From: Micropterus salmoides
Taxonomy: Eukaryota; Chordata; Actinopteri; Centrarchiformes; Centrarchidae
DNA length: 64,000 nucleotides
Reading direction: 5' to 3'
Assembly: GCF_014851395.1 (NCBI RefSeq)
Contig: NW_024043372.1
Span: 10,243,490 to 10,307,489 of the forward strand
Shown: positions 11,881 through 22,028 of the stretch, piece by piece
Layout: every line of letters begins with the position of its first letter
Numbering within the stretch: position 1 is the first letter of the stretch
Program-made: the position numbers and the translations under genes
Notes under the pieces: generated by a model
Seen by the model: only the letters and a program-made list of their open reading frames with translations
The model's database searches: none
What the model was told of the DNA's origin: nothing

Positions 11881-14320
11881 CACTAAGGTCATACTTTATC
11901 TTTTGATTTAAAGATCAACGTACTGTAATGGTAATGCACAGATGATTGTCTTCACGCAACAAAACTATTTAGCCTTTATTTCCTAATTTTGGTTCGTTAT
12001 AGACTTGCTAGTAAATAAATAGAGAGTTCAAGATATATTTTATGAGGAGTTGTTGGAGATCAAAACAATCACTGAACTCATCAGGTGGACACAAACACGA
12101 CTACGGTGGGACGATAAGTTGCTCTGTCTGCTGGATGAACAACTTTAAAAAGGTTATTAAAATTTGGACGTGTTTTCAGATTGTTCTGCTGCCCCCAAGT
12201 GGCCAAAATCTCAGCTCTGATTATAAGACTATTAATATAATATATATGTCATATTTAGTGTAATTCAGTAAAAGTCAATCAGAGGCTGTTCAGCCAAAGT
12301 TCAGATTTACTCACAACAGGTTGAGGTTTTTCAGGTTCATCATCAGCTGTTTTCTGAACTGCTGCTTCCAACTCCTGATGAATCTGACCTGAAAACAACT
12401 TAACATTGTTTTTTTACACATACTCTGATCTGTATGTGACATGAATACAACATAAACGGAGTATGTCCACTTACCAAAGCATTCAGACAGATTTTTGTAC
12501 TTAATTAAGGGCTGTAGCCATTATTATAGAAACAGAGGTTAAATTACTGATACACATTAATTAAATTAAAAAAAAACAAAAAACTCTTCAATTCAAAATC
12601 TTGGGACTTCAAGAGTTTAAGATTTGTCAACAATAACAACGTTGTTCAACCCAAACATATTCAGTCTACTATTACAGACAGCCGCCCATTGCTTCAGATT
12701 CTTCCTGTTAAACAACATCTTTGACATCCCACACAATATTATTTAACGTTATGTCCTGATTATCTGTGCAACCAGAATAATAATAAAACATCTGTTCAGT
12801 AAAACAACTGGTTCAACATCTTCTCAATAAAACGAACCAAACTCGCATCATTTACAACCACTCTACTTCATAACTCTTATAAAATTCCCCACACAGATGG
12901 AAGCAAGTACGTGTCACGTTTTAATTTTCTCATAAAACTGTGAAATTTCTATGCAAAATAAAAAGTTTCACTCGTTATTTTGATCAAGCACCCTCAACTG
13001 GTGATGTTTGGGGAGTTTTGGGACGCTAAAACAAAAAGAGAGATCGTCTATTAATCACAGAAACTCACATTTAACAGGCATCAACTTTGGCAAACTGATT
13101 TAATATTACTTTTTAACGACCCATGGAAACCCTGATTATGCACAAAATATATCCTCCGCTGCATCATTGTGACATTAACTTCTGTCTGAACTCTGTACTG
13201 ATAACCACAAGTAATCAAAAGTGTAATAATATTACATTATATTAGCACAGTATTATTAAAATGAATGGCTTGAACATATATACACACAAAATTATAACAC
13301 ACTAAATCAGTGAAGCAGCTTTGTTGTAAATTAGTAAAATCTAAATTTAAAAAGAAGCAGAGTCTGATAAACGATGAAAATAAACTTCAGAGTAAATGTT
13401 AGAGTAATAAATGGATGTTAAAGAGTCAGTTCACCCAAATTACAAAAATACATTTTCTTTCTTCCCTTTGGTTTTATTATATTATCTCTCCAGTCAGATA
13501 CTTTTGGTTTCATTTGTCCAGGTTTTAAAATATGTCTGAGATTTCTTCCTCCACATTAATGCAAAATTTAAATGTAAAAAATCAACAGGAACATTTAATT
13601 TAGAAACAGTGTCGCAGTTACTCTAAATAACCCACGAGGTGCTGAGATTACTCGAGTTCAGTCTCCGACCTTGGCTGGTGAATTTACTCAGCTGTAGTCG
13701 GTTGTGTTGATGCAGAAATTAAATTCTCACCACAAGACAATGAGAAAAACAACACTGCTTTTGAATGTCCAAGTATTTTTGGAAATTATCATGTAGCAAC
13801 AAGCTAAGTACAGGAACTAATGTAACATCTAAAACGTGAGCTATATTTGATTTCTGAGAGTTATTTTTCCCCTGAAAATGAACCTTGGAGGTTGTCATAA
13901 AGCAGCATATAATTTGTTTTACCCCCCCCCATGAAGGAATAAGGTGGATTGTTTTGGTAATAACTTGTCTTGTTAAATAATATGTAAAAAACCAAACAGG
14001 CCTAGAAATAAAATAAACAAAATAATCAAAAGGTCAGAAAAACGTGTCTGGTTGTTCTAGATACCAGAGATAAGTAAGAAAATGGTGGTTATTGTAACTT
14101 GGGTGAACTGGCCTCCTTTAACATCAAGGAAAGAACCAGATGACGAGCAGAAGCGTCTCAAAACTTTAGGAGGTAGTGAACTTCGACCAAGCCAGACACC
14201 AACAACGTTCAATTCCTAGAATGTTCCTAGAATGCACTGCAAAAAGAGTGATTGCTCGATGACTGGATGGAAATAATCAGCCAGGGACGGATTACGAGGG
14301 GCCGGGAGCTAAAATATAAA
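11881..14320. other. Intergenic region between the convergent dram2 and C6orf89-homologue genes
   Basis: AT-rich sequence with no ORF resembling a known protein and no RNA gene that I recognise. One TAACGTTA occurs at 12744-12751 and a near-CTCF word TGCCCCCAAGTGG at 12190-12202. Short ORFs here look random. Confidence 0.55.
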
Positions 14321-15150
14321 AGGTCTTTATTGAGCTCCCGCTCTTCCTAAACTCAGTTTGGTTATAAGTTGATTAAATGCAAGAATATGTACCATTTAAC
14401 AGCTGCAGGTGCCCGATAATTAGACTGAATGTCTGCTTTGTTTCTTCTCATTCTTCTGTCTCACGTGTTCCTGTTAGCTGAGGGACGTTTATTTTTAGCT
14501 CTAACCATTCATCAGTGACTGATATATCCGTCCAGTCATAATCATTTTCAGTTGACATGGCAGAAGAGTTTGACATGTTGACTAAAGAAATTTGTGCCAA
14601 TTCTAATCCCACCTACGAAGCTCCGATTGACCAATAACCAAAGAGCCTTAGAAGAGCACAACATCAGACCTATGAATCAATGAACAAATGTGGGCTGTGA
14701 TTCAGAGGTCTGGATCCAGATCAACAGTGTTTCACTACCTTCCGAGAGAGAGGCACACCCAATTTTTTTTTTTTAAATTGCTAGAGATCAGCTTGAAGCT
14801 ATGGCACGAGCACAGCACATCCAGGACATCTGAGAGTTGCAGCGAGTTGATGCTCTGCTGTTATACACAAGGACAAAGTCAAAAAGTAATTTCTTCAGTC
14901 CTCTGACCACGACCCTTGAAACCTGCAGGAGGTCTCTTTGTCCAAACTGAAGTCATGTGTGCAGTGGTTTCCAGTTCTCCAAGGACACTGGGAGGACGGT
15001 CAGACGGGCGGTGGAACAGAAATAAAGATCGGAGGGTTATAAGGCATCAGTGGGCGGGGCCACAGAAAGGCAGACGAGTTCCGAAAACACCTCAGCAGGA
15101 AGTCACCCCAGTCCTGAACTCTGTCCTCCTCCACTTTGTGCACCTGAAGG
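14321..15150 (-). other. C6orf89: 3' UTR of the C6orf89 homologue (inferred)
   Basis: Sequence downstream of the stop codon on the minus strand. Reverse-strand AATAAA signals lie at 14488-14493 and 14326-14331; which is used cannot be told from sequence. Confidence 0.35.
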
Positions 15151-18100
15151 TTAAAAGGCTGAACCGTCACAGATGATGGTCTGCCCTCGGCCAGGGAACA
15201 GCTCCATCTGCCAGTACCGAGGGTCAGCGTACACTGGTGAAAGGTCAGAGAGAACAACCATCAACTGTGTGTTCAGACCGGACGTGTGACATAGATTTCT
15301 GAGATAAGGGAGAAGAGATGCAGCAAGCAAACGCCTCAAAGACTTTGTACCATTTAAGCAGTGGCTATATTCATTTATCAGTTCTCTCCAGTTAAACTGT
15401 AGACATTTTCACACAGTTTGCTTTGTTAGAAGCCTGCGAGGAAACGATAAATATTCTGTTTGCCGTGTTCCTGTTGATAAAGTTTGTGGTTTCAGATGAC
15501 ATTAAGTAAGTCAAATGATTTCATCAGCTGAGTCGTCATCTGAATTATGGAGAAAGGACAGTGAAAAGAGAGTTTGGGAGTGAGTGTATGTGTTTGGATG
15601 AACATATCGAGCAACTGAAAAACCGACCTGTTTAGGGCAATTTCAATTGTTTCATTTATTTATTTATTGGGCAAAACATATTGACGAATCTCTCTAATAA
15701 AAAGGTAGAAATTTGTGTGTGTGTGTCTGTCTTTCGATTATTTCAAGAACCGTTCATCCAATCACCTTCACACGTGGCGGGTGTGTTGCTGCGGTCCCAA
15801 GGGAGTGCAGTGTCAGTTTTGGTGCAATTTGGACACTCAACATGTTCAGAATGAATAAATAAATATACTAGAGAGAGCTCTGCAACAGCAAGGGCAGGGA
15901 ACGCTCGCGGGCGGCTCTTACTATATTATTTATTCCAAGTTTATCAATTTCGGATCATATAAGCCCCGCCCGTGCAACAGTGAGGGCGGGACTAATACCC
16001 TCCGAGATAAGATTCCCTGGTTAGCCTCTTCCTTCTCATCCTTTTCAGGATTCCAATACATTAAAGTTCAGTACCTCTGTACTGAGACAAAGAAGTACTG
16101 AGACAAGTCCAGTTGCCCTTGATTTTAACCTTCGTTGGAGACAATTTGAGCTTAATGCTATAGGTGAAACCAATGTGGTAGTGAATTGTTGAAACAGCCT
16201 TATCACAAAGCTTTGATATCAGTTAGAAACAAATGTGTTAGTTCTTTCAGTGATATTAATGCTGTAGGTGAAACCAATGTGAGACGCACATCTTGTGCAC
16301 ACTAAAAAGCACAGGGAGGCGTCACATCGGCCCCTGTGAACGGACACTGCACTATATAAATCCATATCAGTCTGCTGTGCTAATCCAAGAGTTATTTTCA
16401 TTACAAATGAACAACCTTCTAACTTGTAATAGTCCAAATAATTTCTGCACACGAGACATAAAATAATCTCCATATAAAACACATAAGTGCACACAACTTG
16501 TGTGCAAAATCATTTAATATTTTCAAATCTTGTGCACACGAATAATGATTTTCACAAATGATTATATAGTTTGTGCACAAATCATCTTTTATGTCCAATT
16601 ATCATAATTTATATGCACAACATCAACAATTTATTTTGTTGGGCTGTGCAGCAAATTTCTGTATTTTATACAGAGCCCCCAGGATATATGTATTTTTTTA
16701 TCTTGTGGGCACAAGACAAGAAGTTTATTTGTCACGTTAAGTGTGTTATACAGGTGCGGCAAGTGTTACCCATGTCTCCCGGTGTCAGCCAAAGGTTGAA
16801 GGAGCTGCAGTGTTTCTGACAGCGTTGAACAGGCAGAACTCGAACTGTTGGTAGCCCCTCACCCACCACCAGCCAGCCAAAGACCCCAACACCCTGAAAC
16901 ACACACAACTCAGTTAGAACAGAAGCTGAGGGTTACAAAACACACTAACAAAACGCAGATGACTAAAGTCGAGAAAAATCTATATGACTTATGTGGGATA
17001 TTGTAAATAGACAAAGACACGTGTTACATAGCTTTGGGTGGTACAGTTTTGAGTGTGTCATGTTGTACAGACAGAACTGGACTGAACAAAACTGAGTGTA
17101 AGAAAAAACAGGTCACTGACATAAATCTGAGATCCACGAATACAGAGACGATCCCCACAAGACAAGGCTGTTTTTTTCTGCATATCTACAATATCACACT
17201 ACACCTGCCATTTAGTCTCAAAGATTTCTTCCAGTTTTGTTCATCACTTCTGTCAGTAAATATAACACTCTATTCCTGCTTAGTCCTCCTGTCTGTCTCA
17301 CCTTGCTCTGAGAGTTTGTGCTGTGGGTGACCAGGCAGCGCTGCACGATGGTCCCAGCACTGTCCAGCAGGGGGCAGAGTTCAGCCTTCGGGAAGAGCCA
17401 CCTCAACACCTTCTCCCTGGTCCCAGAGCTGAACCTCCTACACGGAAAATACAACACTCATCAAATCACCAGTCACAATCATTATACAAGCACCGATCCG
17501 ATCCGTACCGGCTCAGATATTAGGCCAAATGTCACAGATCCACATTAAATACAGTTTTCCGCTGTGCTTTGTTCATTTACAGTGGTGAGGACCCTCTCAC
17601 TCTGCCTGCCTGTTTGTTTGTTTTGCAGGGAGGGTCGCTTGCCAGATTACTTTTTCACAGGTCCAAAATGTTCAGTCCAGTTTTCACATCCTGCACCAAC
17701 ACTAAAATGTTCTTCAATCAACTGTACTATAGACAGACAGAAGATAATCATTTTCTAACAAATGTAATATCTAGAGGTGCTCTGATCAGGATTTTTTGGA
17801 CTGATTGATCAGAGCACCCTGAGTAATATCGGTGTCTCTCAAGGTGATTTTGAGGCAACACGAGATCCGAGCTGATACTGAGCACACTGAAGAGCTATAC
17901 TTTAAACAGAATTGCGTACCAGAGCAGAGTGAAGTTGGCGGGTCCTTCGGGGAGGCCGAGGTTGTGGTTCTGCAGGCCGTCGTCCTCCTCCAGCAGAATG
18001 GACATGGAACCTGAATGGGCCAAGTAGAGCTCCTCAAGCTGCTGCCGCTGGACACTGAGGGACTCCCCACCCTGCAGAGACCAGTATGAACAAACTATGA

Positions 18101-20104
18101 ACAAACTAGTAATGGCCGGACTGGGGATAGTTATCACACATTAGTCACACATAACAGTTTAAAATCGGGCAGAGATGACTTCAGTAGTGAATTCCGTGGT
18201 GATTTGCTACAGCTCTGAGTCACTCCTCCCATCGTCTTCTTCTCCATAGCAACAGCAGCTGAGACTCATGGGTACTGTAATAGAGCAATCCACCAAACTG
18301 ACAGAAACAAACTGATGGTCAGAACATAAAACTTATAGGATCTTTACACAAGCTGCTTCACCAGTGAATCTATTATATATAAAATAAATTCTCAAGGGTT
18401 GATTAAAAAGCTCTTTTTTAAAAGCTGTCATTTACAGTTTGCCAAAATCCTGGCCGTGTTGACCTCTGACCTTCAGCAGGACAAGTTGTGGCCCCCGTCG
18501 GAGAGTCACGGTCCCTCTGAGGCTCTCTGGGACTTCTAGCACCGATGAGATTGTTGCACAGCCCGAACAGTTGACCAGACTCTGCCTGAGAGAGCCAACA
18601 CTCCACCATTCATGAAAACCTGCAGCATGCGCACACATAACCACACAAGTCAAAACACAGATGCTGGAAAACAGTGAGTTGTCCTTATATTGAGGGGAAA
18701 TGCTCAACAGCTTCATATTATCTGATCCTTAGTCCATAACCCAAAGAAAAATCACATAAGACAAATAAAAGCAGCAAAACCACATATGTGAAAAGGTTTA
18801 CAACAGCATTTATGTAGCATGTTGAGAGAGCGAGAGCGAGCATTCAGTCATCACTAGACAATTGCTCGATTTCGTTCTTACAACTAGCATAAATTGCCAT
18901 CTTTGCTTGTTCAAGTAGGAAATTTATCAGTTGACATTTGAAACGCAGCTTCACATATTTATAACCCAAAATAAAAGTCTCCGTTGAAAAGATTTCATTA
19001 AAACAGCCAAAAAGTGTCTGTAAAACACCAAAAAGAGGCTTTAGCCTCTCACACTGCATGAAGGCATGAAACACAGTCTCTCTCAATGAACAAAAAGGGC
19101 ACCCTTGACCCTCAACAGGATTAAACACAGAAACAAAAGCATTAACTGCAATTGCTCCATGCAGAATTCTCCATTGTAAATCCCCAGTTTTTTTGATTAA
19201 CGGTGACTTGTGTGTGTGTGTGTGTGTGTGAGAGAGTGAGTGAGTGATTGGTGATATTAAAACAGTGCCTTGCCAAATAACTCCGCGTTGCAGCAAATGC
19301 TTTGCCAGGTTAAACTTTTTTGCTGGATGACCCTGGGTTGGCGCCTCTGCTGTGTCGCCAGACATTCAAATGAATGAGAGTAATGTATTTTTTTCGGCAG
19401 GGCTGAAGGGAGTCTGAACGTGGCCTTATTTGTAATTACTTGGACGAGTACCGACTCACTCCGTGTGTTAGTAGTAGACCATTAAATATTTTCATCGTTT
19501 AGATACACCGTACTTCCTCATTAGTGAAAAACAGTGTGCTCATGTGTCAGATTGTGGGAGCAATTAGAAACAAAAACAGAATGAATGTTTCAGACCTTGC
19601 AAGTTATACTTCTTGGCGATGGGCAGGGACAGCAGGCGGACATGGCTGAGTGGGGATGACCAGTTGTAGCAGCCCAGGCCGACCAGACCTAGCTGCGGGG
19701 CACTTTGGGGGTAGGTGAAGGCCAGCACCACCACCAGCAGGAAGCACACTGCCACCACAAACTGCAGAGACAACATGGAAATTAACAACAAATCTAACTA
19801 ACAACAGTAACTGAGAAAATCCACCAAATCCTCATATTTAAGGCCTTCAGAGATTTATCAATTATACCTTCTGTCGACTAGTTTTATCAGTGTAATAATG
19901 CTTTGGTAGGCCTGACCTTTATGGTGGCTCTCAGGATGGGGAACTGGGGAGGCTCTCTCCTGGGCTCGTTGGTCTCCAGGACCTGCTTGATGAACTCTCA
20001 ATCTCCCTCTCTGACATGCCATAGCGGTAGCCCGACTGCCGGAGGATGTCGATGCTTTCGGACAGTTTGTCGTAGATGCACGGCTCACTCGTCGTTGTTC
20101 CCAT
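15151..20104 (-). CDS. C6orf89: C6orf89 homologue (bombesin receptor-activated protein), one apparent 1-nt frameshift
   Basis: Coding exons on the minus strand, in transcript order: 20104-19917 (exon begins 20182), 19761-19596, 18619-18471, 18071-17920, 17434-17302, 16893-16770, 15233-15151; all GT/AG. The sum is 995 nt; with one base restored it is 996 nt, 331 aa (human protein 347 aa). Recognisable features: CIYDKLSESIDILRQSGYRYGMSEREIE near the N terminus in the pattern of human IYDKLSE...GMSEK, one hydrophobic segment (FVVAVCFLLVVVLAF, about residues 64-78), then HVRLLSLPIAKKY, an NCSGC pair of cysteines, QRCQKHCSS, PGDM and the C-terminal IICDGSAF. This fits a single-pass, type II-like membrane protein. 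Its molecular role is uncertain; the human protein is described as bombesin receptor-activated. The middle is diverged from human. It shares a divergent promoter with nfs1. The frame break is near 19996. Confidence 0.85.
15234..16769 (-). other. Last intron of the C6orf89 homologue, repeat-rich
   Basis: Holds a dispersed repeat at 15690-16030 and a direct repeat of about 25 bp, TAATGCTRTAGGTGAAACCA plus ATGTG, at 16153-16177 and 16257-16281 (one mismatch). Several TTGTGCACA words occur between 16290 and 16585. No coding exon was seen. Confidence 0.5.
15690..16030. repeat. Dispersed teleost repeat ('CGATTATTTCAAGAACCGTTC')
   Basis: Contains TGTCTGTCTTTCGATTATTT and ACCGTTCATCCAATCACCTT followed by a CACGTGGCGGGTGTGTTGCT motif. 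I recognise this as a common fish interspersed sequence but not its class. It also holds two related words, GCAACAGCAAGGGCAGGGA (about 15882) and GCAACAGTGAGGGCGGGAC (about 15973). Confidence 0.45.
17364..17376 (+). promoter_or_regulatory. CTCF-core-like motif inside a coding exon
   Basis: CCAGCAGGGGGCA fits the CTCF core CCASYAGRKGGCR at every position. It lies within coding exon 17434-17302 of the C6orf89 homologue, on the opposite strand to the gene. It may only be a by-product of the codons for CPLLDSA. Confidence 0.35.
17776..17818. repeat. Short foldback repeat ('GGTGCTCTGATCA')
   Basis: GGTGCTCTGATCA (17776-17788) and its exact reverse complement TGATCAGAGCACC (17806-17818) enclose a 17-nt spacer. 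The head is typical of a fish transposon terminus, so this is probably a collapsed, internally deleted element. Confidence 0.6.
18844..19230 (-). mobile_element. 5'-truncated LINE fragment, Tx1/L1-like ORF2 C-terminus
   Basis: On the minus strand an open frame of about 120 residues contains LQWRILHGAIAVNAFVSVFN, a CPFC...H...C pattern (GCPFCSLRETVFHAFMQCE) and LINFLLEQAKMAIY, ending at a stop at 18844-18846. This matches the zinc-finger-like tail after the reverse transcriptase in fish Tx1/L1-type non-LTR retrotransposons. The frame continues upstream through a (TG)n tract into non-LINE sequence, so the element starts near 19200-19230. It sits in an intron of the C6orf89 homologue, sense orientation, with no polymerase domain left. 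Confidence 0.75.
19995..19998 (-). other. C6orf89: Apparent 1-nt deletion (frameshift) in first coding exon of C6orf89 homologue
   Basis: On the minus strand the frame reads ...SEREIE then shifts: the DNA is ATTGAGAGTTCATCAAGCAG, while the family pattern (IEKFIRQ in human) needs one more A (GAG-AAG-TTC). Downstream the other frame reads FIKQVLETNEPRREPPQFPI up to the exon's donor at 19917. Restoring one base makes the whole CDS a multiple of three. Confidence 0.85.
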
Positions 20105-21051
20105 GACAGCAGCAGTGACAGCGGCGTCTAGGTCAAACGTGTCGATCTCCAGCTGCTGCAGGCTCCAGGAGCATGGTGTCACCTGTGAAGTCATCCAAAA
20201 TATTAACTGCCACTTCATAACTTTAAATTAACTAAAACAACAAATATTGTACATCATATCCTGTAGCTGACAGCAGGTATTTAAACTCCAACGTAAGTAG
20301 GAACTTAGACTCCTGAGACATTCTTCTTTTTACTCTTCTGCCCACAAACTGAGCGGAACAAATAGTATGTTCTGCAAAGTTGTCAAGAAATACAGTCTGT
20401 GTTACTAGCCTAACAGGTCTCTGAAAACACCAGCTACGAGGGAATTTCTGGCAAAACCTGCTGCCATTTAATTTAGTGGTTGGGTTAAACACCAGAAACT
20501 GTTACTTCAGGCTCTGCTTGTAGTCTACTAACTGGTGAAACTTCCCTAACCATGGGCTGAACTGACTACAAGACACACTTTTTAACATGTTAAACACGGT
20601 CGAAATTTGTTCATGTCAGTGGACTTAGTAGAGGAGATAGTATACAGGGGACAATAACAAACCTCCAGGTGTCCATATAGAAAAAACGGAGCAAAGTGAA
20701 CTAGTTTTGTCCTCGTCGTGCTTCGTTAAGTACTAAACATTAAATGCCATTAATCTACCTGCTGCAGACAGGAACAGAGTTTAAACCGTCAGACACATAA
20801 ATGTCACTACAGTCTCGACGCCATAACAGTGACGTGGCAGTATTTAACTTTCATATTAGCTCATTAACGCTTAACGCTAACTAATTTGATTTAACGTTAG
20901 CGAAGACAAAAACTTACTAACTTACCACCGCAGGAGCTGATCAACTGACAGCAGGGACGTTACACTGACATGTTAGCTTGTGCTTGCTAGCCTTGGTTAA
21001 CATTTTGTTTACGTCGCTTTAAAGAAAACCACAAAAACAGAATTAACTTAC

Positions 21052-21180
21052 CTTATAGTGAGATCCACCGCCGTAGTGGGGAGTCTCTTCTTTCTCACTT
21101 TACGATAAATAAAAATAAATCTATTTATCTTTTTTTAAAACAACTTGCAAGCTACTTAGCATGGCTGCCACAGTCCGGAT
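21052..21180 (-). other. C6orf89: 5' non-coding exon of the C6orf89 homologue (inferred)
   Basis: On the minus strand the sequence ...TCACTATAAG|GTAAGTT gives a strong donor at 21052/21051. It is upstream of the acceptor at 20183, whose exon holds the start codon. The 5' limit near 21180 is a guess. The last part contains no ATG that would displace the start at 20104. Confidence 0.5.
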
Positions 21181-21640
21181 ACATTCTTCATCTGACAGTG
21201 TACAAGTTGGTACGTTACCGCCACCAACTGGTATGGAGTGTATATAACATGCTGGTCAGGAAATTATTAATGAGAAAATATATGGGAAAATGAGCGGGTA
21301 TGAAATATATTGACTAGAAACAATGGACGTAATTATCTGTAAGCAATATAAACTGTGAGGAGTTCACTGATGTGGACAGTGTTTAAAAGGAAGAGTAAGG
21401 AACGTAAAATATTAACTCCCGGTTGTAACCAATCAGAGGTCAGCGAAAGGCCTTGGCTCCGCCTCTAACAATACCAAAATAACGCATGTTAACCAATGAG
21501 AGCGCAGCCTGCCCAAGAGAAGTCCCGCCCCCAATTTCCGCTTCTTGTGCAACTCTGGTGCAACCGTGAAAAGCGCCTGCGGAAAGTCACAGGATCAAGC
21601 TTTAGAGGACGGAGCTGCTTCGTAATATTAGATGTTGTAA
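21181..21640. promoter_or_regulatory. Divergent promoter between the C6orf89 homologue (-) and nfs1 (+)
   Basis: Less than 1 kb separates the two first exons. CCAAT boxes lie at 21429-21433 and 21493-21497, and a GC box CCCGCCCC at 21524-21531. No TATA box stands out, as usual for housekeeping bidirectional promoters. Confidence 0.6.
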
Positions 21641-22028
21641 ACATGTAATGTGTTTAAAGTAATAGCAAACATTCATTGTGTTTGCCTATTTTTTTAATAA
21701 ACACATTTGTATTGTTTATTTATAGTGGAAAAAAAACCTCAACGCTCATCATTTTAAAAGAATATTTTATTTTGAAAGTCATCATCGGAAGTGTTTGTTG
21801 TTGACACTGGTCGATTCTTTTGTAAGTGACAGGCGGCAACGTTTCTCAAACCAAACTTCGATCACATTTAGAATTTATTCTTAAATCGTGAATCATCTTC
21901 TTACTTTTCCTCCACTGAACCCAGCAGGTGGAACTGCTTCAACCCAGTTTACACCGGTCTTTTGGTTATCGGTCCGCGTGTTGTTATTGGAGGTCAGTGG
22001 ATCCAGGTGAAACCAGCACACCGTCCAG

